Shown: positions 6,360 through 15,232 of the stretch, one piece after another
Position numbering within the stretch: position 1 is the stretch's first letter
How the letters are laid out: each line of letters opens with the position of its first letter
Source: JBEIFW01 sp044370695
GTDB lineage: Bacteria > Actinomycetota > Acidimicrobiia > Acidimicrobiales > Ilumatobacteraceae
Assembly: GCA_044370695.1 (NCBI GenBank)
Contig: JBILVB010000024.1
Location: 1 to 34,929, forward strand
DNA: 34,929 nucleotides
Reading direction: 5' to 3'
The notes under the pieces: model-generated
Seen by the model: only the letters and a program-made list of their open reading frames with translations
The model's database searches: none
Told to the model about the DNA's origin: nothing
Made by a program: the position numbers and the translations under genes

Positions 6360-7391
6360 TCAGAGCAGGGTGGACCAACGCTGCAGCGGCGTGACGATCT
6401 CGAGGCGGCCCGCTCGGGGTAGATCGTCGATCACGAGCACCGCTCGCCCAGCGACGGGGACGACCCGCACCGGCACCGGTCGGTCGTCGACGGTCGTGAG
6501 CACGGCGCCGGCGGTCGAGACGAGGGCGACGAATGTACCGGGCCAGCGTGCGACGTCCCCGGGGGCGACGAGGCGTTGCTCGCGGCCGTCGAGGCGCACG
6601 ACCGCAGTCCCGAGGCCGTCCCGGATCTCCGTTCGCAGCCGCCAGGTCGCTCCGGTCGGCGTCGTGCCCGATGCGGCGATCCGGGTGCTCGTCGGGGAGC
6701 CCGAGCGCGAGAAGGCGCCGGCCCAGCGGCGGAACCCTTCGTCGTCGGACACCTCGAGACGCTGGGCGACGTCGACGAGCCCCTCGGGCGGGGCGCCCGC
6801 CCAGCGGACGGCGACCACCCCCTGCTCGAAGGGCACGACGAGGCTGCTGTCGAGGAGCCAACCGGTGCGGGCCCGGACGGTCCGGGCGGACGCGGCGATG
6901 CCGAGCGGTATCGGCTCGGCAGGCCCGTTGCCCGCGACACGGAGCAACGCAGCGAGTTGGTCCCGGTCGAGCGGTTCGGGCCAGACGGACACGCTGGCGC
7001 CGTTGTCGAACTCGAGTGCCAGCGAGCGGGCACCGGGGTCGAGGCCGGGAACGGCGACGAAACCGGCCGGCCCCGTCGGACGGTCTTGCTCCAGCGGCTC
7101 CCAGGCGACCTCGCGCACCTCGGGCGGGTCGAGTCGGACGAACCGGATACGCCGTGTGCCGTCGCCGCCGTCGAGCGTCGCCCCAGGCTCGGCTCGCTCC
7201 ACCCGGACGAGTTGCACGCCGTCCGGCGGAGGTTCGAGCACGACCAGGAGCTCGCTGGGCGCCTGGACCGGCGGTACCGCCGGTCCAGGTCGCTCACGTC
7301 GTGCGCTCGGGGTCAGCAGGACCGCAGCGCCGACCACGATGCCCGCCAGCAGCGCGCCTGCGACGGCGACGGCGGCGCGCCGCCGGTTCAC
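6360..7391 (-). CDS. Signal-anchored protein of unknown function
   Basis: I do not recognise this 343-residue protein. It begins MNRRR, followed by a strong hydrophobic segment (about residues 6-27) ending in LLTPSA. This reads as a secretion signal or N-terminal anchor, so the remainder is probably outside the cytoplasm. The exported part is rich in short beta-strand-like stretches with many Pro, Gly, Arg and Val residues, and contains no cysteine. No catalytic motif stands out. The GTG start overlaps the pepN stop by four bases (GTGA), so it is translationally coupled to the aminopeptidase. Confidence 0.75.
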   Translation of the reverse strand: MNRRRAAVAVAGALLAGIVVGAAVLLTPSARRERPGPAVPPVQAPSELLVVLEPPPDGVQLVRVERAEPGATLDGGDGTRRIRFVRLDPPEVREVAWEPLEQDRPTGPAGFVAVPGLDPGARSLALEFDNGASVSVWPEPLDRDQLAALLRVAGNGPAEPIPLGIAASARTVRARTGWLLDSSLVVPFEQGVVAVRWAGAPPEGLVDVAQRLEVSDDEGFRRWAGAFSRSGSPTSTRIAASGTTPTGATWRLRTEIRDGLGTAVVRLDGREQRLVAPGDVARWPGTFVALVSTAGAVLTTVDDRPVPVRVVPVAGRAVLVIDDLPRAGRLEIVTPLQRWSTLL

Positions 7392-9925
7392 GACGTGAGC
7401 GCCTGCGCAAGATCGTCGGCCTCCCGAGCGCGCAGCGCCGCGTTCACCGACTGCCGCTCCAGGATCTGCTCCAGGGTCTTGGCCCCCTGGGGGATCGGGT
7501 GCTCGCTGAAGAAGGCGTGCGCCTCGGCCACCTCGTGCGGTTGGGACAGGAGCTTCACCGGATCGACCATGCGGACGTGGGTGTTCGAGGGAAACGCGGC
7601 GAGCAGCTCGCCCCAGCGCTCACGTACGAACCGGAAGGCCCGCGCCCCGTGGTCGCGATGCGCGATGGCCCGGGCGAGGAGATACGGCGCGTTCTGCGTG
7701 CGCACCTCACCCGACACGGCCAGTGCGAGCGCAGCGTCGAACTCCTCGGCCCCGGGGAACTCCGCGAGTAGGTAGAGGTACCGGAGTTGCTCCTGCGGTG
7801 TGCCGGCGGTCCGGAAACGTTCGACGAACACGGCGAAGTCGGCGGCCGTTCCGCAGGCGGCGACCACGGCGGTGCACGCCGCAGCGAGGTTCGGCTCGAC
7901 CGCGGTCGGATCCTCGAGGACCCGCTCGTGCAAGGCGCGAGCCGTCGCCTGGGCCGTCGGATCCTGACCCAGCACGGCGAGGGCCGACACGAGCGCCGCC
8001 CGCAATTGGGCGTCGAGGTCTCGCTCGCCGTCCCGGGGTTCCCAGCCGAGACGACCGAGCGCCGGCTCGACGAGGCCGCGAACGCGATCCCGGAAGGCTT
8101 CGAGCGCCGCACCCTCGAGGAGGCGGCCGATGGCCCGCAGCCCGTTGAGCAGCAGCATCCACACGGGCAGTTCCGTCTCGCTGCCGCAACCCTCGGCGAG
8201 GCGGAGGAAGTCTGCGGCGCGACGATGCCCGGCCACGGTCGCGGCCCACAGGTCATCGACGATTGCGTAGCGCTCCGGGGTGGACAGGCCGGCGAAGGTG
8301 GTGCCGAGCAGCCGGTCGCCCAGCGAACGGTCGTACGCGACTCGCAGGAAGCCGTGCGCGCCTGCGTTCACCACGACCACCGCGTCGGGGTGGAGCAAAG
8401 GCAGCCGCACGGGACGGTCGTCGAGCAGGACGCGCTCGAGCCGGACGTCCTCGCCGTGCTGCTGGCGCACCAGGAGCGGTACGACGTAGCTGGTGGGGTC
8501 GTCGCCGGCGAACAGGAAGCGGCGTTGGTCGATCACGACCACGTCGCCCGAACGGTCGGCGCTCACCAGTGGGTGGCCCTGCTGCCAGATCCACGAGTCC
8601 ATGATCCGACGGACCGGTTCGCCCGTAGCGGTTTCGAGGTCGTCCCAGAGGTCGGAGGTCTCCGTGCAGCCGTAGGAGTGACGGGTGAGGTAGCGGCGGA
8701 CCCCGTTCCGGAACCCCTCCTCGCCGAGGTACTGCTGCAGCATGCGCAGCAGGGCAGCACCCTTTTCGTACGTGAGGACGTCGAACATGCCCTCGGCGTC
8801 GCTCGGTGAGACGACTTCGAACTCGATCGCCCGCGTGGAGCTCAGCGAGTCGACCTCGAACGCCGTCGTGCGGCTGAGGTTGAACGAGACCCAGCGCTCC
8901 CAGTCGGGCCGCAGCACGTCGATCGCCGCGACCTCCATGAAGGTGGCGAAGGCCTCGTTCAGCCAGATGCCGTTCCACCAGCGCATCGTGACGAGGTCGC
9001 CGAACCACATGTGCGCGAGTTCGTGGGCGACGACGTCGGCGAGTACCTGTCGCTCCGACGTGGTGCCCGTGGCCGGATCGACCAGGAGCAGGTTCTCCCG
9101 GTAGGTGATGCACCCGAGGTTCTCCATGGCGCCGGCCGCGAAGTCGGGAAGCGCCACCATGTCGACCTTGTCGGAGGGGTACGGGATCCCGTAGTAGTCC
9201 TGGAACCAGGCGAGCGCAGCGGCGCCGATCTCGAGGCCGAAGCCGGTGAGGTGACCCTTACCCGGGACGTGGACGATCCGCATCGGCACGCCCCCGGCGT
9301 CGACCCACGGTGTCGCCTCGAGTGGCCCGACGACGAACGCCACGAGGTAGGTCGACATGGGCATCGTGTCGGCGAACCGCACCGCGACGGTTCCCGGGCG
9401 GTCGGCGAGCGGGGCGCGTCCGACCTCTTGCGTGTTCGAGATGGCGAGGTTCGCCTCGTCGACGATCAGGGTGGTCGCGAACACCGCCTTGAAATCCGGT
9501 TCGTCCCAGCAGGGGAACGCCCGGCGGCAGTCGGTCGGCTGCATCTGCGTGGTGGCGACCGTGTGCGTCCGGCCGTCGGCGTCCTGATACGTCGATCGGT
9601 AGAAGCCGCGCAGCTTGTCGTTGAGCGTGCCTCGGAACCGCAGGCGGATCGTCGCTGCGCCGACGGCGATCGCCGCGTCGAGCACCAGGCGGCACCGCTC
9701 GGTCGCCTCGTCGAGTTCGACGGCCACCGGTCCGAGCCCGTCCACGGTCGCCTCGTCGATCGCGAGTTCCGCCGCGTTGAGCACGATCACGGCGGTGGGC
9801 TCGCGCACCTCCACCGACACCGTGACCGTTCCCGAGAAGGTCGCCTCGGCGAGCGCCGGTTCGAGCACGAGCTCGTACCGGGTCGGGATCACGGTCCGGG
9901 GGAGCCGGTACGGGTCGTCAGCCAC
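7388..9925 (-). CDS. pepN: M1 family aminopeptidase (PepN-like)
   Basis: The 845-residue zinc aminopeptidase has the full M1 set. The exopeptidase motif GAMEN is present (GAMENLG). Zinc is bound by H301-E-L-A-H305 and E324 in the spacing HExxH-x18-E, within the block HELAHMWFGDLVTMRWWNGIWLNEAF. An N-terminal beta domain begins at about residue 5 (RLPRTVIPTRYELVLEP), and a helical ERAP1-like C-terminal region follows from about residue 500. The reading frame stays open to 10081. I place the start at the GTG at 9925 because homology begins there and TACGCT (9937-9932) lies six bases upstream. It heads a two-gene minus-strand unit. Confidence 0.95.
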   Translation of the reverse strand: MADDPYRLPRTVIPTRYELVLEPALAEATFSGTVTVSVEVREPTAVIVLNAAELAIDEATVDGLGPVAVELDEATERCRLVLDAAIAVGAATIRLRFRGTLNDKLRGFYRSTYQDADGRTHTVATTQMQPTDCRRAFPCWDEPDFKAVFATTLIVDEANLAISNTQEVGRAPLADRPGTVAVRFADTMPMSTYLVAFVVGPLEATPWVDAGGVPMRIVHVPGKGHLTGFGLEIGAAALAWFQDYYGIPYPSDKVDMVALPDFAAGAMENLGCITYRENLLLVDPATGTTSERQVLADVVAHELAHMWFGDLVTMRWWNGIWLNEAFATFMEVAAIDVLRPDWERWVSFNLSRTTAFEVDSLSSTRAIEFEVVSPSDAEGMFDVLTYEKGAALLRMLQQYLGEEGFRNGVRRYLTRHSYGCTETSDLWDDLETATGEPVRRIMDSWIWQQGHPLVSADRSGDVVVIDQRRFLFAGDDPTSYVVPLLVRQQHGEDVRLERVLLDDRPVRLPLLHPDAVVVVNAGAHGFLRVAYDRSLGDRLLGTTFAGLSTPERYAIVDDLWAATVAGHRRAADFLRLAEGCGSETELPVWMLLLNGLRAIGRLLEGAALEAFRDRVRGLVEPALGRLGWEPRDGERDLDAQLRAALVSALAVLGQDPTAQATARALHERVLEDPTAVEPNLAAACTAVVAACGTAADFAVFVERFRTAGTPQEQLRYLYLLAEFPGAEEFDAALALAVSGEVRTQNAPYLLARAIAHRDHGARAFRFVRERWGELLAAFPSNTHVRMVDPVKLLSQPHEVAEAHAFFSEHPIPQGAKTLEQILERQSVNAALRAREADDLAQALTS

Positions 9926-9931
9926 CGCACG

Positions 9932-9937
9932 AGCGTA
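9932..9937 (-). promoter_or_regulatory. -10 hexamer of pepN, leaderless type
   Basis: On the minus strand TACGCT is followed by CGTGCG and the GTG at 9925. It supports choosing this start over the longer open frame. Confidence 0.45.
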
Positions 9938-10010
9938 CGAGACGACGGCGGCGTAGCCCGTCCGGGCGGGCACCGATCCGCCCTGCTCGTGGCCGTGCCC
10001 TGCGCAGCGG

Positions 10011-10016
10011 TACGGT
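10011..10016 (+). promoter_or_regulatory. -10 hexamer of the PfkB kinase gene
   Basis: TACGGT lies nine bases before the GTG at 10026, so any leader would be very short. Together with the pepN -10 it makes a compact divergent promoter region of about 75 bases. Confidence 0.4.
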
Positions 10017-10025
10017 CCCTGCCCC

Positions 10026-11009
10026 GTGGACGCTGGCTTCGACGTGGTGGGCATCGGGAACGCACTCGTCGACGTGATCACCCATCACGGCGACGAGTTC
10101 CTCCGGGGCGAGGGGCTGGTGAAGGGCTCGATGACGCTCATCGACACGGAGCGAGCGATTCGTCTGCACCGGGCGATGGGATCCGGCGTTGAGCTCTCCG
10201 GTGGTTCGGCGGCCAACACCATCACCGGCGTCGCCAGTTTCGGCGGGCGGGCGGCCTACGTGGGCAAGGTGGCTGCCGACGACCTCGGCCAGATGTACGG
10301 CCACGACCTTCGGGCCGTCGGTGTGACCTTCGCCCACCGTCCCGACGGCACGACGATCCCGACGGGTCGCTGCCTGATCGTCGTCACCCCCGACGCCGAG
10401 CGCACGATGAACACCTTCCTCGGGGTGTCGTCGTTGCTCGGACCCGACGACGTGGACCTCGAGGTCGTCGCGAACGGGCGTGTGGTCTACTTCGAGGGGT
10501 ACCTCTTCGACCGTGACGCCGCCAAGGAGGCGTACTTCCTGGCCGCCCGGACGGCGCACGAGCACGGCCGGAAGGTGTCGCTCTCGCTCAGCGACTCGTT
10601 CTGCGTCGACCGGCACCGGGCCGACTTCCTCCGGCTCATCGAAGGCGAAGTCGACGTGCTGTTCGGCAATCGCGACGAATTGCTGTCGCTCTACGAGACC
10701 ACGTCGTTGGACGACGCGATCGCCTCGGTGCGTGGCCACTGCGAGATCGCGGCCGTCACGCTCGGGGCCGAGGGGTCGCTCGTGGTCACCGATCGGGACG
10801 TGCTGCACGCACCGGCCGAGCCGGTGTCGCGCGTCGTGGACACGACCGGTGCGGGCGACCTGTACGCCGCCGGCTTCTTGTTCGGCCTGTCGGCCTCGCT
10901 GCCCTTGGGCGAATGCGCTCGGCTCGGTGCGGTCGCGGCGGCCGAGGTGATCTCGCACGTCGGGGCCCGGCCGCTGGTGTCCCTGCGCACGCTCGCCGGG
11001 CTCGACTGA
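10026..11009 (+). CDS. PfkB-family kinase, probable adenosine kinase
   Basis: The 327-residue protein is a ribokinase/PfkB kinase. The N-terminal substrate motif GGSAANTITGVASFGG and the C-terminal anion-hole motif DTTGAGDLYAAGFLFG are both present, with D278 as the expected catalytic base. The FDVVGIGNALVDVI start and the YFEGYLFD stretch are like proteins annotated as adenosine kinase in actinobacteria and other phyla. A purine-salvage role is therefore likely, though PfkB specificity cannot be read with certainty from sequence. The GTG at 10026 follows TACGGT (10011-10016) by nine bases. It is divergent from pepN. Confidence 0.85.
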   Translation: MDAGFDVVGIGNALVDVITHHGDEFLRGEGLVKGSMTLIDTERAIRLHRAMGSGVELSGGSAANTITGVASFGGRAAYVGKVAADDLGQMYGHDLRAVGVTFAHRPDGTTIPTGRCLIVVTPDAERTMNTFLGVSSLLGPDDVDLEVVANGRVVYFEGYLFDRDAAKEAYFLAARTAHEHGRKVSLSLSDSFCVDRHRADFLRLIEGEVDVLFGNRDELLSLYETTSLDDAIASVRGHCEIAAVTLGAEGSLVVTDRDVLHAPAEPVSRVVDTTGAGDLYAAGFLFGLSASLPLGECARLGAVAAAEVISHVGARPLVSLRTLAGLD

Positions 11010-11012
11010 GTC

Positions 11013-11027
11013 GGCAGGAATCCTGCC
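11013..11027 (+). terminator. Weak hairpin after the PfkB kinase gene
   Basis: GGCAGG (11013-11018) and CCTGCC (11022-11027) form a 6-bp stem with an AAT loop, three bases after the stop codon. Only TT follows, so this is a weak intrinsic terminator at best. Confidence 0.35.
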
Positions 11028-11161
11028 TTCGACCTCACGCGACGGCGCGACCTGCCGATACACTCGCTCGAAGCGAAGGGGAGTATCCCTCAGCGGCGTC
11101 ATCGTCATCACGGCCGTACGGCCCGGTGGCGCCGGTCCTGGATCGTCAGGGCGGGAGAGAC

Positions 11162-11190
11162 CTTCGGCCGAACCTTGGTTCCGCCGAAAG
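11162..11190. promoter_or_regulatory. Palindrome over the -35 region of the cation ATPase gene
   Basis: TTCGGC, a mismatched C and GAACC (11163-11174) mirror GGTTC, C and GCCGAA (11177-11188) around a central TT. Twenty-four of 26 positions are symmetric. The centre coincides with a -35 candidate (TTGGTT, 11175-11180), and the -10 candidate TACCGT is at 11197-11202. This position fits a repressor operator. A transcript hairpin is unlikely if the mRNA is leaderless. The rest of the gap from 11028 to 11161 shows nothing I can name. Confidence 0.45.
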
Positions 11191-11209
11191 GGCCTCTACC
11201 GTGACGTCC

Positions 11210-13933
11210 GTGGAAATCTCCCCCAGCCGAACGACCTCCTGGCACTCCCTCGACGGGCCGACCGTCCTCGATCGACTCTCGGTCGACCCCACCACGGGTC
11301 TCGACGATGCCGAGGTCCGGTCCCGCCTGGCGACCAACGGTCCGAACCGTCTGGCGGATCCGCCGAAACGTCCGAAGTGGCTCGCGTTCGTCGACCAATT
11401 CCGCGACGCACTGATCCTGATCCTGCTGGGGGCCGCGGTCGTGAGCGCCGTCGTGTCGCGGGAGGCGAAGACCCCGATCGTGATCGCCGCGGTCGTCCTG
11501 CTGAACGCCGTGCTCGGGTACGTGCAAGAGCAGCGAGCGGAGAAGTCGCTCGAGGCATTGAAGAAGATGCTCGTCGCCCGGGCCAAGGTGCGCCGGAACG
11601 GGCGGATGGAGGAGATCGACACCGCCGACGTGGTGCCGGGCGACATCGTCCTCGTCGAGGCCGGTGACCGGATCCCGGCCGACGGCCGCTTGCTCGTGGC
11701 GACGAACCTCGAGATCGAAGAGGCAGCGCTCACCGGTGAGAGCGTCCCGTCGGTCAAGGACGTCGCGGTCATCGACCGCGACGAGGTGCCGCTCGGCGAC
11801 CGCAAGAACCTGGCGTTCATGAACACCACCGTTACCCGGGGCCGGGCCGAGCTGGTGGTGACCGCGACCGGTATGGACACCGAGCTCGGTCGGATCGCCG
11901 GCCTGCTGCGGTCGACGGAGTCGGAACGCACCCCCCTGCAACAGCAGCTCGACGCGCTCGGCCACAAGCTCGCCATGCTCGCCGGGGTCGTCGTCGTGCT
12001 CGTGTTCGCCATCGGGCTGATCCGGGGGGAGTCCTTCTCCGACCTGTTCCTCCGGGCGGTCGCCCTCGCGGTGGCAGCCATCCCCGAAGGTCTCCCGGCC
12101 GTCGTCGCCGTGACCCTTGCGTTGGGCACGGTGGCGATGGCCAAGCAGCACGCCATCGTGAAGAAGCTCGCGAGCGTCGAGACGCTCGGGTGCACGAGCG
12201 TCATCTGTTCGGACAAGACGGGAACCCTCACGCTCAACCAGATGACGGCGGTGTCGTTGTGGTTCCAGGGCCGTGTGCACGAGGTGTCCGGGTCGGGCTA
12301 CTCGACGGACGGTCGGATCGGTCGCAAGCCCGGCGACGACCCGCTCGTGCTCGACGAGGCGCTCGTACCCATGGCGCTGTGCGCCGACGCCGAGGTGCGC
12401 GACGGCGGCATCGTCGGGGACCCGACCGAGGCCGCACTGGTGGTGCTCGCTGCGAAGGGCGGCTTGGACGCCCCGACCGTGCGGGCCGAGCATCCGCGCC
12501 TCGCCGAGGTCCCCTTCGACTCGGCCAACAAGTTCATGGCCACGTTCCACCGGATGGAAACCCCGTCGGGTCCGGTCGTGCGGATGTTCGCGAAGGGGGC
12601 GCCCGACGTCCTGCTCGCCCGGGCGGCTTCGGTCCTCGGTAGCGACGACGCTGCGGCGCTCGCCGAGAACCGTCGACTGGGCTCTCAGGGCCTGCGGGTC
12701 CTCGCGGTCGCCCAACGGGACCTTCCGGAGTCGGTGTTCACGGAGTTCGTCGACGACGGCGGCGACGTGGTGGATCTGGTCGACCAGCTCCAGGTGGTCG
12801 CTCTCGCCGGCATCGTCGACCCGGCCCGACCCGAGGCCAAGCTCGCGATCGCCGAATGCCGCAGTGCAGGTATCCGAGTGAAGATGATCACGGGCGATCA
12901 CGCCGCCACGGCGACCGCCATCGGTTCCGAACTCGGCCTCGACGGCGCGGCGGTGTCGGGCGCGGATCTCGACGCGATGTCCGACGACGACCTGCGAGCC
13001 CGCATCGACGAGATCTCGGTATTCGCCCGGGTTGCGCCCGAGCACAAGATGCGGCTCGTCCAGGCGTTGCAGGCGAAGGGCAACGTCGTAGCGATGACCG
13101 GCGACGGCGTGAACGATGCACCTGCGCTGAAGGCCGCCGACATGGGCGTCGCGATGGGCATCACCGGCACGGAGGTCACGAAGGAAGCGGCGACCATGGT
13201 GCTCGCCGACGACAACTTCTCGACGATCGTCCGGGCCGTGCGCCAGGGTCGCACGATCTACGACAACATCGTGTCGTTCATCCGCTTCCAGCTCGGCACG
13301 ACGTTGGGGTTCTCCGTCGCGTTCCTCGGGGCGAGCCTGTTCAACATCGCCGGCGCCAAACCGTTCACGGCGTTGCAGATCCTCTGGGTGAACCTGATCA
13401 TGGACGGCCCGCCGGCCATGGCCCTCGGTGTCGATCCGATGCGTGAGGACGCGATGGACAAGCCTCCCCGGCCTCGCGAGGAGCAGATCCTCACGCGGTC
13501 CCGGCTGTCCAAGCTGCTCCTCGTCGCAGCCGTGATGGGCGTCGGCACCCTGGCCGTGCTCCACCTGGCGCCGAGCGAGGTCGCCGGCACGATGGGATTC
13601 ACGACGTTCGTGGCGTTCCAGTTCTTCAACATCCTCAACGCTCGCGACGATCGCCGGACGGTGTTCCGGCGCAGCACCCTGACCAACCGGTCGCTGTGGT
13701 TATCGCTGCTGGCCGTGGCCCTCTTGCAGGTCGCCGCCGTGCACCTCGGGCCCCTGCAGTCGCTGTTCGAGACGACCTCGCTCAGCCTCGTCGAATGGCT
13801 CGTCTGTCTCTCGGTCTCCTCGTCGATCCTGTGGGTCGAGGAGGTCCGCAAGCTCCTCGTCCGTGCCGTCCGGCCCGGCTCCACGCCCCGTACACTCGAC
13901 GTGGACCGGGTCGCCGAGCCAGCCGGGAGGTGA
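11210..13933 (+). CDS. P2A-type cation-transporting ATPase (probable calcium pump)
   Basis: The 907-residue P-type ATPase has an N-terminal cation-ATPase domain and an actuator with LTGESVPSVK. The phosphorylated Asp is D335 in DKTGTLTLNQM. The hinge MITGDHAATATAIG and GDGVNDAPALKAADMGVAMG are present. Helix 4 carries AAIPEGLPAVV and helix 6 carries WVNLIMDGPPAMALG, both typical of the SERCA-like P2A group. Helix 5 (RFQLGTTLGFSVAFL) lacks the site-I glutamate of SERCA, so probably one ion is bound per cycle. It sits in the cytoplasmic membrane. TACCGT seven bases before the GTG at 11210 supports that start. A GTG at 11201 is the alternative and adds three residues. The open frame extends upstream but without homology. 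Confidence 0.93.
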   Translation: MEISPSRTTSWHSLDGPTVLDRLSVDPTTGLDDAEVRSRLATNGPNRLADPPKRPKWLAFVDQFRDALILILLGAAVVSAVVSREAKTPIVIAAVVLLNAVLGYVQEQRAEKSLEALKKMLVARAKVRRNGRMEEIDTADVVPGDIVLVEAGDRIPADGRLLVATNLEIEEAALTGESVPSVKDVAVIDRDEVPLGDRKNLAFMNTTVTRGRAELVVTATGMDTELGRIAGLLRSTESERTPLQQQLDALGHKLAMLAGVVVVLVFAIGLIRGESFSDLFLRAVALAVAAIPEGLPAVVAVTLALGTVAMAKQHAIVKKLASVETLGCTSVICSDKTGTLTLNQMTAVSLWFQGRVHEVSGSGYSTDGRIGRKPGDDPLVLDEALVPMALCADAEVRDGGIVGDPTEAALVVLAAKGGLDAPTVRAEHPRLAEVPFDSANKFMATFHRMETPSGPVVRMFAKGAPDVLLARAASVLGSDDAAALAENRRLGSQGLRVLAVAQRDLPESVFTEFVDDGGDVVDLVDQLQVVALAGIVDPARPEAKLAIAECRSAGIRVKMITGDHAATATAIGSELGLDGAAVSGADLDAMSDDDLRARIDEISVFARVAPEHKMRLVQALQAKGNVVAMTGDGVNDAPALKAADMGVAMGITGTEVTKEAATMVLADDNFSTIVRAVRQGRTIYDNIVSFIRFQLGTTLGFSVAFLGASLFNIAGAKPFTALQILWVNLIMDGPPAMALGVDPMREDAMDKPPRPREEQILTRSRLSKLLLVAAVMGVGTLAVLHLAPSEVAGTMGFTTFVAFQFFNILNARDDRRTVFRRSTLTNRSLWLSLLAVALLQVAAVHLGPLQSLFETTSLSLVEWLVCLSVSSSILWVEEVRKLLVRAVRPGSTPRTLDVDRVAEPAGR

Positions 13934-13938
13934 GGATC

Positions 13939-14055
13939 GTGAAGGAGTTCGTGGAGTGGTTGACGGGGCTGTTGAGCCCCCGGCCGCAGCCGAAGCCCAT
14001 CCCGATCCCCGTCCGTTCCCGCCCGCGGCCGACCCGCCGCTCGGGCGACTCCTGA
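13939..14055 (+). CDS. Small Pro/Arg-rich ORF, 38 residues
   Basis: I do not recognise this ORF. GGGAGG (13925-13930), at the very end of the ATPase gene, is a good Shine-Dalgarno sequence eight bases before the GTG at 13939. The product begins MKEFVEWLTGLLSPRP, an amphipathic stretch, and continues as a Pro-Lys-Arg tail. The AAGGAGG for the next gene overlaps its TGA stop, so its translation would be coupled to both neighbours. An upstream in-frame GTG at 13930 is the alternative start. Conservation in related genomes would decide whether it is real. Confidence 0.4.
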   Translation: MKEFVEWLTGLLSPRPQPKPIPIPVRSRPRPTRRSGDS

Positions 14056-14066
14056 AGGAGGTTCCC

Positions 14067-14354
14067 GTGCACTGTCCGGTATGCAAGACGACTGCGCTCG
14101 TCATGAGCGAGCGCGTCGGCGTCGAGATCGATTACTGCCCGTCTTGTCGCGGCGTGTGGCTCGACCGCGGCGAGCTCGACAAGATCCTCGAACGCGCGTC
14201 GGCCGTGCCCCCGGCACCGGCGGCTGCGTACCCGTCGTCGCCGCCCGGAGGCGGCTACCCGGCGCCGCGCCGGTACGACGACGACGACGACGATTACAAG
14301 CGCTACGGCCACAAGCGCAAGAAGTCGTCCTGGCTTTCCGAGATCTTCGACTGA
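14067..14354 (+). CDS. TFIIB-type zinc ribbon protein
   Basis: The 95-residue protein starts MHCPVCKTTALVMSERVGVEIDYCPSCRGVWLDRGELDKIL. This is the zf-TFIIB family (PF13453), with C3-x2-C6 and a second CPSC pair as zinc ligands. After a Pro/Ala/Gly linker the C-terminus is strongly charged: six Asp in a row, then KRYGHKRKKSSWLSEIFD. Function is unknown for the family. The GTG at 14067 has an excellent Shine-Dalgarno sequence (AAGGAGG, 14055-14061). It ends 11 bases before htpX, so the two are likely co-expressed. The Cys residues and the membrane-protease neighbour make a protein-quality role possible, but that is a guess. Confidence 0.85.
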   Translation: MHCPVCKTTALVMSERVGVEIDYCPSCRGVWLDRGELDKILERASAVPPAPAAAYPSSPPGGGYPAPRRYDDDDDDYKRYGHKRKKSSWLSEIFD

Positions 14355-14365
14355 AAGCGCCGGTC

Positions 14366-15232
14366 ATGTTCAAGAACACCATGAAGACCGCCGTCCTGCT
14401 CGGCGGCCTCGGCGGCCTCTGCGTTGCGATCTTCGGGCTCATCGGTGGTGGTCAGCCGACCTTCTTCCTCCTCGGGGCAGTGGTCGGCCTGGCCATGATC
14501 TTCGGGTCCTACTGGTGGAGCGACAAGCTCGCGCTGCGCTCCGCCGGGGCCCGGATCGTGACCGAGGCCGAAGCGCCCGAGCTCTACCGGATGGTCGCCC
14601 GCCTCGCCGAGCGCGCCGGCATGCCCATGCCGACCGTTGCGGTCAGCCCCGACGCTCAACCGAACGCCTTCGCCACGGGGCGGAGCCCGTCGCGCGCCGT
14701 GGTGTGCGCGACGGACGGCCTGTTGCGGGCGCTGCCCCGGGACGAGGTCGAAGGGGTGATGGCCCACGAACTCATGCACGTCAAGCACCGGGACATCCTG
14801 ATCGGCTCGGTGGCTGCGGCCATCGCAACGGTCATCTCGTCGCTCGCCCAGATGGCGATGTTCGCGTCGATGTTCGCAGGCGGACGCGACGACGAGGACC
14901 GACCGAACCCGTTGGCGGTCCTGCTCGTGAGTCTGCTCGCCCCGATCGCTGCCGGCCTGCTGCAGATGGCCGTGTCGCGGTCCCGCGAGTTCGAGGCCGA
15001 CCGTGGCGCAGCAGCGTTGCTGGGCACGGGGGAACCGCTGGCGAGGGCGCTCGAGCGGATCGAGAAGTACGCGAAGGGCATCCCGTTGCAGGTGTCCCCG
15101 ACGCAGGCCTACAAGTACATCCACAATCCGCTGGCTGAAGCCCGCGGGAGCAACGGCCTTCGCATGGCCCGGTTGTTTTCCACGCACCCGGCAACGGAGG
15201 AACGGATCCGGCGACTTCGCTCACTGCATTGA
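14366..15232 (+). CDS. htpX: M48 family membrane zinc metalloprotease HtpX
   Basis: The 288-residue protein has two N-terminal membrane helices (about residues 8-26 and 31-50). Zinc is bound by H134-E-L-M-H138, with the third ligand Glu in SREFEAD (E208). Two further hydrophobic segments lie at about 142-165 and 180-200. PDAQPNAFATGRSP and FSTHPATEERIRRL near the C-terminus are classic HtpX features. HtpX degrades damaged membrane proteins, with its active site on the cytoplasmic side. The ATG at 14366 follows the zinc-ribbon gene closely. No CIRCE element is seen here. Confidence 0.95.
   Translation: MFKNTMKTAVLLGGLGGLCVAIFGLIGGGQPTFFLLGAVVGLAMIFGSYWWSDKLALRSAGARIVTEAEAPELYRMVARLAERAGMPMPTVAVSPDAQPNAFATGRSPSRAVVCATDGLLRALPRDEVEGVMAHELMHVKHRDILIGSVAAAIATVISSLAQMAMFASMFAGGRDDEDRPNPLAVLLVSLLAPIAAGLLQMAVSRSREFEADRGAAALLGTGEPLARALERIEKYAKGIPLQVSPTQAYKYIHNPLAEARGSNGLRMARLFSTHPATEERIRRLRSLH

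Noticed and set aside
11108..13564. 818-codon open frame antisense to the cation ATPase
   Set aside because: Shadow of the ATPase codon bias; no recognisable domain and no start signal.
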